A stretch of 64,000 nt of DNA from Robbsia sp. KACC 23696 (GTDB taxonomy: Bacteria; Pseudomonadota; Gammaproteobacteria; Burkholderiales; Burkholderiaceae). The notes beneath the pieces are model-generated. The model saw only the letters and a list, made by a program, of their open reading frames with translations, was not told the origin of the DNA and did not search any database. A program made the position numbers and the translations under genes. This document shows positions 1 through 6,903 of this stretch, in pieces (the first letter of the stretch is position 1; each line of letters starts with the position of its first letter). The DNA lies in contig NZ_CP156627.1 of assembly GCF_039852015.1 (NCBI RefSeq), forward strand, positions 558,001 through 622,000, read 5' to 3'.

Positions 1-253
1 CGGTCTGAATCAGCACGAGATCGAGCACCGCGTGCATCAGATCGATGTTGGTTTCGCCCGAGCGCTGCATCGACAGGTCATAGCGCGATGCTACGGCGGT
101 GCAGGCGGCCGCCGCCTGCTGCTTTGCGGCCATGACGCGCTCGCTCAGCGCTGACGACAACATGAGCCATACCGCGACGCTCAGCAGACCGCACAGCACG
201 GCGATGAGAATCCAGAGCGTGAGAAGCTGAGTGGAAAACGACGGTCTCGGCAT
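1..253 (-). CDS. Sensor histidine kinase, N-terminal part (partial)
   Basis: Only the first 84 residues are in the window; the gene continues past base 1. From the ATG at 253-251 the product starts MPRPSFSTQLLTLW, with a short basic end and then a long hydrophobic membrane segment (about residues 9-33). A polar, Ala/Gln-rich start of an extracytoplasmic sensor loop (SERVMAAKQQAAA) follows. This layout is typical of membrane sensor kinases of Burkholderia two-component systems, but the kinase domain itself is not visible, so the assignment rests on the N-terminus alone. A GTG further upstream in the same frame (near 313) is possible, but the ATG sits directly before the signal-anchor and is preferred. 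Confidence 0.6.
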   Translation of the reverse strand, partial: MPRPSFSTQLLTLWILIAVLCGLLSVAVWLMLSSALSERVMAAKQQAAAACTAVASRYDLSMQRSGETNIDLMHAVLDLVLIQT

Positions 254-434
254 AACTGAACCATGTGCGAACGGAGGAGGCGACTTGTAAAGCAATTCCT
301 CTGCCAAGCGCACGGCGCATAAAAGTCTGGAGTATGTTATGGCCGGTTGCCAGGTGAAGCCGACGTCCCGACGCCCGAACAATGAAGTGCACGAATGGCC
401 GCTCGTGGCCGAAGTCAGGCGTTGCAACCACGTT

Positions 435-864
435 CTAGATTTTCTTCGAGAGCCGCTGACCATCACGCGAAAAACCTTCCCTCTCATAAAAGCCGGTGCG
501 CATCGATTCGAACATCGCCGCTGGTCACCTCGGCCTTGACGCAGCCGACACTATGGAACCAGCGCTCAGCAACTCGGACCAACATCTGGCCTGTACCGCG
601 GCCACGATGTTTTTCTCGACGACGAGGCTCGTAATGCGTCCAAGCGACCCAAGCATATGAAACAGCGGAAGCGCGTGTAGGCTGACGCAGCCTATCGCAA
701 TATTGTCTTAGCAAGCTACAAACGCGGAATATGAAGCGCTGTCGACCGAAGCGGATATATTTACACGAATTTTTACGGGTGTTACGCCGTATCCTAGCTG
801 ATGCAATAGTGCAGCGATGGCGACACTGTCTTTCGTGTCTGGCCGCTCGAATCGTCACCGTCAA
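435..864 (-). pseudogene. Decayed GNAT-family N-acetyltransferase
   Basis: A whole acetyltransferase of about 142 residues can be rebuilt from three minus-strand frames. It starts at TTG 864 (TVTIRAARHE), continues with DSVAIAALLHQLGYGVTPV, then DNIAIGCVSLHALPLFHML and GRITSLVVEK, then HRGRGTGQMLVRVAERWF (the acetyl-CoA binding RGxGxG loop), and ends FYEREGFSRDGQRLSKKI at the TAG at 437-435. Joining them needs three small frameshifts, in or next to short A/T runs near 832, 612 and 490. There is also an in-frame TAA at 710-708. The first codon TTG may be a mutated ATG. The order of motifs is that of a normal single-domain GNAT. The gene is certainly dead; its substrate is unknown. It fills most of the 331-1023 interval, in which I see no other gene. 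Confidence 0.82.
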
Positions 865-1023
865 AGTTCCCCTCCGCTGGTTGTTTTAAGACGCATATTG
901 TCGTCGATTTGGCCTGATCGGTTGAATGTCCCTTTATGGCCGATTTCTGAAACTTGCCGCGCAAACATCGGAAATCCTCACCGGACTATCGACCGGCTCA
1001 ACCTAGCTGCGCCTTGGTTGAGG

Positions 1024-1779
1024 TCACGCGGGAACAATACACACATTGGCAACCTCCAGTGCTGCAGTCAGCACAGGGTCATTTAATCCTTCGACAACTA
1101 TCGTCTGCGCAAGCGTCAAATTGCCTATCACATATGCCGACGCCGAATTAAGTTTGTCCATCGACGCTAAGACGACTGTCTCGGCCGACCGTGCTGCAAG
1201 CGCACGTTTCACATACGCCTCTTCAAGATCGCCCGTACTGAGACCCGCTGTCGGGTGAACACCGGTCACGCCCATAAAGTAAATGTCGGCGTTGATATGC
1301 GACATCGCCTCGATGGCCGCGGCGCCGACGTTCACGATCGAATGCTTGAATAGCTTGCCACCAATCATGATCACATCAATTGAAGGATGGTCGGCCAGCG
1401 CGACGGCGACTGTCGGACTGTGCGTAACGACAGTCGCCGTCAACGTGTGAGGGATATGTTTCACCAGCTCGGCAGAAGTGGTTCCTCCGTCAATGATAAC
1501 GATCTGGCCCGGCCCGATCATGGATGCGGCAGCGATTCCAATCGCCCGTTTTCCGGATGACTCCAACGCTCGTCTTTCTGCGAATGCAGCAACGGCAGAC
1601 GAGGCAGGCAGTGCCCCTCCGTGCACACGTTGTAGCAATCCTTCCGCAGCCAGTTCCCGCAGGTCGCGTCGTATCGTGTCTTCCGAAACACCGAAGTTTT
1701 CGGCCAGCGTACCCGCCAGCACCTGCCCCTCTCGGGTCAGCCATTCAAGAATTGTCTTCTTGCGTTGAGTGGTCAACAT
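1024..1779 (-). CDS. DeoR-family transcriptional regulator
   Basis: A 251-residue repressor of the DeoR/GlpR family. Residues 1-60 form the winged helix: MLTTQRKKTILEWL, then FGVSEDTIRRDLRELAAEG, the signature recognition helix, then LLQRVHGGA. The rest is the sugar-phosphate-sensing DeoRC domain, beginning near IIDGGTTSAELV and ending with ASMDKLNSASAYVIG. The start at ATG 1779 gives the usual family N-terminus; a GTG three codons upstream is an alternative, and longer in-frame extensions into the nudK gene are not family-like. It is divergent from the Nudix gene at 1858 with a 78-base AT-rich gap, so it probably controls that gene and itself. The effector is not predictable. Confidence 0.9.
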   Translation of the reverse strand: MLTTQRKKTILEWLTREGQVLAGTLAENFGVSEDTIRRDLRELAAEGLLQRVHGGALPASSAVAAFAERRALESSGKRAIGIAAASMIGPGQIVIIDGGTTSAELVKHIPHTLTATVVTHSPTVAVALADHPSIDVIMIGGKLFKHSIVNVGAAAIEAMSHINADIYFMGVTGVHPTAGLSTGDLEEAYVKRALAARSAETVVLASMDKLNSASAYVIGNLTLAQTIVVEGLNDPVLTAALEVANVCIVPA

Positions 1780-1857
1780 GATTTTCACGTTTTTTCTTGA
1801 TGTTACACGAAACTGCACGATATCATGGATCTGCCCTTTTCCTATTTGGAGCACTTT

Positions 1858-2457
1858 ATGACGACAACGAAAGACCGTGTTCGGATCATCGATACGACCG
1901 TGCTTTCTGACGACTGGTACGTCCTGAGAAAGACGACTTTTGATTTCCTTCGACGCGACGGCACGTGGCAGCGGCAAAGTCGGGAAACCTACGATCGCGG
2001 CAACGGTGCGACTGTGCTGCTGTTCAATCGTACGCGACAGACGGTCATATTGACTCGCCAATTCAGGTTGCCTGCATTCGTGAATGGCCACGATGGAATG
2101 ATGATCGAGGCCGCAGCCGGCCTGCTTGACAACGCGTCACCGGAAGTGCGTATTCGCGCCGAGGTCGAGGAAGAAACGGGTTATCGCATACACGATGTAC
2201 AGAAGATATTCGAGGCTTACATGAGTCCCGGATCGGTGACTGAGAAGCTTTTCTTCTTCATCGCTGAATATGATGCAACGGCACGCGTCGGAAATGGCGG
2301 TGGAGTCAAAGCCGAAGGCGAAGACCTCGAAGTGCTAGAACTCGCGCTGGACGACGCACTAGCGGCCGTGGATCGTGGTGAAATTGTGGACGGGAAGACC
2401 ATCATGCTTTTGCAGCATCTTGCGTTACGCCAACTCACCAGGCAACAAACTAGATGA
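1858..2457 (+). CDS. nudK: Nudix hydrolase, GDP-mannose pyrophosphatase NudK type
   Basis: A 199-residue member of the NudK/ADP-ribose pyrophosphatase-like Nudix group, which hydrolyses nucleoside-diphosphate sugars to NMP and sugar phosphate. The Nudix region reads AAAGLLDNASPEVRIRAEVEEETGY. The two catalytic, metal-binding glutamates of EExGY are present, while the canonical Arg of REUxEE and the middle Glu are replaced by Ala and Ser. E. coli NudK has the same AGLLDN...EETGYE layout. ATG 1858 is used because the upstream extension to 1825 has no homology-like sequence. It overlaps the next gene by four bases (ATGA at 2454-2457), so the two are translationally coupled. Confidence 0.85.
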   Translation: MTTTKDRVRIIDTTVLSDDWYVLRKTTFDFLRRDGTWQRQSRETYDRGNGATVLLFNRTRQTVILTRQFRLPAFVNGHDGMMIEAAAGLLDNASPEVRIRAEVEEETGYRIHDVQKIFEAYMSPGSVTEKLFFFIAEYDATARVGNGGGVKAEGEDLEVLELALDDALAAVDRGEIVDGKTIMLLQHLALRQLTRQQTR

Positions 2458-2769
2458 ACGCTCAACTCATCCTTATCGCAGGCCCCTATCGCAGTGGAAC
2501 GAAAGGCGATCCTGCACGCATTGCGTCAAACCTCAGGCGGCTGGAAGAAACGGCCCTGCAGATCTATCAACGAGGACATATGCCGATGGTTGGCGAATGG
2601 GTGGCGCTTCCTTTAGCGGCGATTGCCGGTTCGCACGTGATCGGCGATGTAATTAGCTAGGAATTCTTATATCCAGTGGCGATTCGATTAATCGAGCAGT
2701 GTGACGCGGTGTTTCGTATTGAAGGCATATCAACTGGAGCTGAAGCAGACGTAAGGTTAGCGCGAGAAT
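2454..2769 (+). pseudogene. DUF4406-like nucleotide-sugar/deoxyribosyltransferase-like gene, broken by nonsense codon and IS insertion
   Basis: The product begins MNAQLILIAGPYRSGTKGDP, the GPYRSGT motif of the small DUF4406/nucleoside-deoxyribosyltransferase-like proteins that often follow Nudix genes. It contains PMVGEWVALPLA and then hits TAG at 2658-2660. The same frame continues without a gap as EFLYPVAIRLIEQCDAVFRI and TGAEADVRLAREL, which is the expected second half of the family, up to the left end of the IS element at 2770. So there are two lesions: an in-frame amber codon and truncation by the insertion. It is coupled to nudK by the ATGA overlap. Whether readthrough yields anything is unknown. 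Confidence 0.75.
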
Positions 2770-2828
2770 TGACCCTGCCTCGAAACGACGTACAGCAGAT
2801 GTTTATAATCTGTTGAACGGGAGTGGCG

Positions 2829-3152
2829 ATGAGCGAGACGAACGTACCGAAGCGTCGGTACACAGAGGAATTCAAAGAAGAAGCGGCACGGCTGGCCAAC
2901 GCCGTTGGTCATAACGAGGCGGCGCGCCGTCTTGGTGTGCCTGTGGCAACGATTGGCAATTGGGCACGGCGGCAACGCAAGCAAGGTGTCATTGTCGCAC
3001 TTGATGTGGCCTCGCCCGTCATTCGCGCCAAGCCGGTTGTCTCGGAGATTGAGGCAGAGAATTCGCGCTTACGAAAGGAAAATGCCAGTCTGAAGCTGGA
3101 CCTGGAAGTGCTTGCAAAAGCGACGGCGTATTTCGCGAAGGGGTCGCGGTGA
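2829..3152 (+). CDS. IS3-family transposase OrfA
   Basis: A 107-residue helix-turn-helix DNA-binding subunit: KRRYTEEFKEEAARLA, then GHNEAARRLGVPVATIGNW (HTH), then a leucine-zipper-like tail with ENSRLRKENASLKLDLEVL. It overlaps orfB by four bases (ATGA at 3149-3152), the usual place for the -1 frameshift that makes the OrfAB transposase in IS3 elements. The frame is open and looks intact, but the partner orfB is destroyed, so the copy cannot transpose alone. Fragments of the same left end and orfA occur at 28285-28353 and 38306-38535. Confidence 0.9.
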   Translation: MSETNVPKRRYTEEFKEEAARLANAVGHNEAARRLGVPVATIGNWARRQRKQGVIVALDVASPVIRAKPVVSEIEAENSRLRKENASLKLDLEVLAKATAYFAKGSR

Positions 3153-3716
3153 AATACGCTTGGATCGATGCTCACCGCGACCAATACGACGTCAGCCGCC
3201 TGTGCCGGGTGTTGCAGGTTTCACGTAGCGGCTATTGCCAATGGCGAGTGCGCCCGCCAAGCGCGCGTAGCCAGCGGCGGGCAGCGCTCGATGGCGAGAT
3301 TGTGCGCCTGCACGCGCAAAGCCGGGGCACCTATGGTCGGCCCAGGCTGGTGAAGGCGCTGGCCGCACAAGGACAGAAAGCGAGTGCCGAGTGCGTGCGT
3401 CGTAGCCTGGTGCGCCAAAGCCTACGTCCGGCGTATCGCCGCGCTTGGCGCGCCACCACAGACTCGGCGCATCGTCTGCCGGTGGCGCCGAACCTATTGG
3501 CACGACGCTTTGATGGTTGGACACCGAATCAGGCGTGGGTCGCGGACATCACGTTCCTGGCAACGGGCGAAGGCTGGCTGTATCTTGCAGCGATTCTGGA
3601 TCTGGGAAGCCGCCGTATCGTCGGCTGGTCGATGTCCGAGCGCATCGACGCGAAGCTGGTGTGTGACGCGTTGCGTTCGGCGTACTGGCAGCGTCGGCCG
3701 CCCCCTCGACTCATCC
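3149..3716 (+). pseudogene. IS3-family transposase OrfB, N-terminal portion (interrupted)
   Basis: The frame encodes the helical N-terminal part (YAWIDAHRDQYDVSRLCRVL, SRGTYGRPRLVKALAAQG) and the beginning of the DDE integrase core, with the first catalytic Asp in [13 protein letters not shown]. It stops making sense after PPPRLI, where the second catalytic Asp (HSDRG) should follow. From about 3717 the reading frame enters the terminal repeat of the nested element and ends within it. The C-terminal end of the same protein reappears at 4923-5033. Confidence 0.85.
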
Positions 3717-3731
3717 GACGTCACCCCGTTT

Positions 3732-4594
3732 TCAGTAGCACTGGCTTCAGAATCCGTAGTTGATATGACGGCGTCTGCTATCAGTTGCCGAGCGTAAGCC
3801 ATTGGCGTCAGACCGCCCAGCGATTTCTTCGGTCGCTCTTCGTTGTACTCCCGGCGCCATGTTTCGATTAGAACGCGTGCATGAACGAGGCTCGTGAACC
3901 AGTTTTCATTGAGGCATTCGTCACGGAATCGACCGTTGAACGACTCGATATAAGCATTCTGATTCGGCTTACCTGGCTCAATAAGAAACAGCTTCACGCC
4001 ACGCCGATGCGCCCATGTCAGCATCGCTTTACCGCAGAACTCTTTCCCGTTGTCTGTCCGAATGCCTTTTGGCAAGCCGCGCAACAACGCCAGTCGGTCA
4101 AGGATTCGCGTGAGAACTTGCCCACCAATGGCCCGCTCCGGAACAATCGCCACAGCTTCATGCGTCGCATCGTCTACGACCGTCAAATTCTTGATGACAC
4201 GGCCCTCGGCGGTTCGATCGAACACGAAATCCATCGACCACATCTGATTCGCCACTGACGGTCTGCCCAACGGCTGACGCTCAGACACCGGCACCTTCTT
4301 GCGCTTGCGACGACGTACTTGCAGGTTCTCCTGGGCGTACAGCCGCTCCACGCGCTTGTGATTGACGACTAGGCCCGACTGACGAAGCTTCAGATAAATC
4401 ATGCCAGAGCCGTATCGGCGGTGCCGCTGAGCCAGCGCCACAATCTGCTCCCGCAGAGCCTGATTCTTATCCGCCGCAGCCGCATAACGATACGAGCTCG
4501 CACTCATGCCGATCACCCGCAGCGCATGTCGTTCGCTCAAGCCACTGTGGGTCATATGGCGCACCAAGTCTCGGCGTGGCGGTGCGCTCACCAC
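3732..4594 (-). pseudogene. IS407-like transposase OrfB with C-terminal frameshift
   Basis: It encodes the complete DDE core: [11 protein letters not shown] (first Asp), [10 protein letters not shown] (second Asp), and [20 protein letters not shown] (Glu), followed by the usual [16 protein letters not shown] tail. The expected end would be ...DSxASCY then TGA at 3734-3732. One T is missing in the AGT-TGC codons, so translation instead runs through the IS end as [11 protein letters not shown] and into the neighbouring DNA for about 80 more codons on the antisense of the outer orfB. The catalytic core is intact. The start is GTG 4594, overlapping the end of orfA. Confidence 0.8.
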
Positions 4595-4849
4595 TTTTTT
4601 CGTAACGCCTCGCGTGTGACCTCGATTTCCAGCATCGACTCGGCCAGCAACTTCTTCAGGCGCGTGTTCTCCGCCTCAACCTACTTGAGCCGCTTGGCGT
4701 CGGACACGTTCATGCCGCCAAACTTGCTTCGCCAGGTAGTAGCTTGCCTCCGAGAAGCCGTGCTGCCGGCAAAGCTCCTTGATCGGCAAGCCGGCATCTG
4801 CCTCGCGCAGAAACCCAATGATCTGTTCTTCGCTGAACCGCTTCTTCAT
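4588..4849 (-). pseudogene. IS407-like transposase OrfA, frameshifted and nonsense-mutated
   Basis: It starts at ATG 4849 as MKKRFSEEQIIGFLREADAG, then PIKELCRQHGFSEASYYL, the normal HTH. Two bases are missing after this point; the other frame resumes as RSKFGGMNVSDAKRLK, hits TAG where the family has Gln or Glu, and continues [20 protein letters not shown] to EALRKKW-stop at 4590-4588. Two independent lesions show that the copy is dead. Confidence 0.85.
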
Positions 4850-4922
4850 GCCCAATCTCCTGACTACGTGATTCGACTCTAAATCCTCGCGCTACTCAAT
4901 ACCGGGGTGACGTCGCCGTCCC

Positions 4923-5033
4923 CACTCTGCATTGCAGTGGGCGACACCTGCCGAATTCGCCCGCCAGGCGCGGGAAACGGCGTTGTCAGAAGTAACCGCG
5001 AAGCCGGATTTCTCTACTTCTGAGCGGGACTAA
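4923..5033 (+). pseudogene. C-terminal end of the interrupted IS3-family OrfB
   Basis: Thirty-six codons in one frame, LQWATPAEFARQARETALSE followed by VTAKPDFSTSERD-stop (TAA 5031-5033), are a typical IS3 OrfB C-terminus. They lie between the right edge of the nested element and the right inverted repeat of the outer IS. This supports reading 2770-5049 as one insertion that was later split and partly deleted. Confidence 0.65.
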
Positions 5034-5059
5034 TTCCGGGGTACGGTCAGTCGTAGGGG

Positions 5060-6532
5060 CTAAATGTCATGGATATAAAAGGACCCCTTATTTTTTCGCT
5101 TTGATACGTACATCGCCGCATCAGCTTTATTCAAAACATCCTCTGCAGTACTATTTACTGAAAGAAAAGCTCCGCCGATACTCGCAGAGATTCTTTTTCC
5201 ATGGAAGTTGTCCCCAAGTGGAACGGAGTTGGCGAGAATGATTTTATTCGCAATTTGACGGGCGCTGGCTGAATCAGAAACATTATTGACAAACACTACA
5301 AATTCGTCCCCGGCAAATCGGGCAGCTACACATCCGGAAGGTAGGCATGATAAAAGTCTTTTTACAAATTGTAGTAAAAAAACATCCCCAGCAGCATGCC
5401 CAAATTTATCATTTATGGATTTAAAATCATCAAGATCCATAAATAAAATAAGACCAGAAATAATTTTTTTTCCTTCATTTTTCTTTAAAAAATTCTGCAG
5501 AAATTCGCTAAAATACGATCGGTTGTATAAGCCAGTCAAATGATCGTGTGTCGCAGCATGATAGAGCGCGCGCTCGGATTTAATCCGTTCCGCAAGCGTG
5601 GCTTCCAACACTTCGCGGTCCTTTAACGTTTCGAGCAAAGTAATCGCGTCGCGTTCATGTTTTTTTCTATCTGTAATGTCGCGTTGAATTGAAACCCAGT
5701 GCGTAAACCAGCCATATGCGTCAGATACCGGGACAATGCTCAGTTCCACCCAAAATTCGGTGCCATCCTTGCGATAGTTCAAAAGTTCTATTTCAATCGG
5801 CCGCCAATGTTCCAATGCATCTCGAAGTTTTGCGAGAGCCGTCGGGTCCGTAGCCGGACCTTGCAATATACGTGGATTTTTTCCTACTACCTCGTCTATT
5901 TCATATCCCGTAGTTTTTGTAAAGGCGGGATTGCAATAAACTATTACCGGACCTGGCTCATCGATCGGCTCTGCACATGTAATTAAAATAGCATCTCTGG
6001 CGTTTAGCACGGCGGATTGCAGCAAAGATATTCTTGGATCAAGCGGTTTTTCCTCAACACGTATCATGTGCGCGCGAGGTTTCGTAAATAGGCTGCGAAG
6101 GAGTAAAACTATTTTTGGTAATAGATATAGAAACGTGTTCTTGGATGCATTTTTTGTTTTATTAAACTGTGACGAAAAAATAAGCCAGAATTTCTTTTTC
6201 GTAACAGAATCAATTATTATTGCAGCTAGACTTTTGCATTCCCTTCTTTCGCCACCTTGCGAATCTATGTCTTCAAATGTGATCTCAAATAACGCTCCAT
6301 TAGACTTTTCAATGCCGGGATTTTTGAGGGTAGCTGAGAGGCTAGATGCAATTTTATTAACGAATACATCAGATTGCGATGACAAAACGTCTATTATTTG
6401 TAATGATTCGCTTTTTTGCTCATAAAGCGCAGCGCTGGAATAACCCAAGGCGTGGCATGCGGCAGATATCAATAGCTGTAATTGATTGTAGTCCCCGAGA
6501 GAAAAATTTGGACGCGACTGCAGTTTTTTCAT
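5060..6532 (-). CDS. PAS-GGDEF protein, probable diguanylate cyclase
   Basis: A 490-residue cytoplasmic protein. Residues 1-165 are GAF-like without clear signature. Residues about 175-300 form a PAS domain (GYEIDEVVGKNPRILQGP ... YRKDGTEFWVELSIVPV ... HWVSIQRDIT). It resembles LOV domains, but the flavin-binding Cys of GxNCRFLQ is Pro here, so it is not a classical LOV photosensor. A short coiled linker leads to a GGDEF domain (HDHLTGLYNRSYF, LILFMDLDDFKSINDKFGHAAGD) with the active-site variant RFAGDEFVVF. AGDEF is found in active cyclases. There is no RxxD inhibitory site before it, which suggests no product feedback. The gene is much more AT-rich than its surroundings. It likely makes c-di-GMP in response to an unknown signal. 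Confidence 0.85.
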   Translation of the reverse strand: MKKLQSRPNFSLGDYNQLQLLISAACHALGYSSAALYEQKSESLQIIDVLSSQSDVFVNKIASSLSATLKNPGIEKSNGALFEITFEDIDSQGGERRECKSLAAIIIDSVTKKKFWLIFSSQFNKTKNASKNTFLYLLPKIVLLLRSLFTKPRAHMIRVEEKPLDPRISLLQSAVLNARDAILITCAEPIDEPGPVIVYCNPAFTKTTGYEIDEVVGKNPRILQGPATDPTALAKLRDALEHWRPIEIELLNYRKDGTEFWVELSIVPVSDAYGWFTHWVSIQRDITDRKKHERDAITLLETLKDREVLEATLAERIKSERALYHAATHDHLTGLYNRSYFSEFLQNFLKKNEGKKIISGLILFMDLDDFKSINDKFGHAAGDVFLLQFVKRLLSCLPSGCVAARFAGDEFVVFVNNVSDSASARQIANKIILANSVPLGDNFHGKRISASIGGAFLSVNSTAEDVLNKADAAMYVSKRKNKGSFYIHDI

Positions 6533-6903
6533 TTTATACCGTTTCTGGATGCAGTTTCATCTTCGAGCAACGTTTTCGTTCGTCCAAGCGTTTCCGAGAC
6601 AATCGGAGCGTATTTTATTTTAGCATCACTAAGCGCGTTGGACAAACTGCGGCCATGTACATGAAGTATAGATGAATTGGGTAATGTCGTAGGCCGCTGA
6701 CGGCGCCTATCCAGCTCCGGCCAATATGAGCAACTTCGTAACGCTTGCCGGGTTCCGGCTATTTACCGCGCACTTATCGTGTTTTGAAAAATCAGCGATA
6801 GACATCATATCTCAACAGGAGGAAAAATGCGATTATTATAAATAAAGGTATACTTTTCATGATTAAAAATTTTGGTTTAATTTAAAAAGGTAAAATATAA
6901 TAT
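6533..6903. other. AT-rich intergenic region, no gene seen
   Basis: This 371-base gap lies between two minus-strand c-di-GMP genes. It is strongly AT-rich near 6800-6903. It should hold the promoter of the PAS-GGDEF gene (start 6532) and the 3' end of the upstream transcript. I see no open frame with protein-like sequence and no convincing terminator hairpin. Confidence 0.4.

Larger units (their letters stand above)
3717..4916 (-). mobile_element. Nested IS3-family (IS407-like) element
   Basis: An element of about 1.2 kb on the minus strand lies inside orfB of the surrounding IS. Reading inward, the low-coordinate end is GACGTCACCCCGTTTTCAGT and the high-coordinate end is GACGTCACCCCGGTATTGAG, a clear inverted repeat. 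The palindromic GACGTC at both edges may be target sequence or part of the repeat. It encodes OrfA (4849-4588) and OrfB (4594-3732). Both carry small mutations, so this copy is itself decaying. IS407 group is my best placement from the OrfA type (MKKRFSEEQIIGFLREA). Confidence 0.8.
2770..5049 (+). mobile_element. IS3-family element, interrupted by a second nested IS
   Basis: The left end begins TGACCCTGCCTCGAAACG at 2770. The right end, read inward from 5049, is TGACCGTACCCCGGAATT, matching in about 12 of the first 15 positions, so these are terminal inverted repeats. Inside are an intact orfA (2829-3152), the first two thirds of orfB (3149-3716) and the last 36 codons of orfB (4923-5033). 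The block 3717-4916 between the orfB pieces is a different IS3-family element on the other strand. The two orfB pieces do not add up to a full transposase, so some DNA was lost at the nested insertion. I see no target-site duplication at the outer ends. Confidence 0.75.

Noticed and set aside
5700-6000. LOV photosensor in the PAS-GGDEF protein
   Set aside because: The sequence GKNPRILQGP lacks the photoactive Cys of GxNCRFLQ, so flavin-adduct photochemistry is not expected.
6820-6840. Start of a small plus-strand gene after AGGAGG
   Set aside because: The ATG after the AGGAGG-like sequence is followed by only three codons before TAA.
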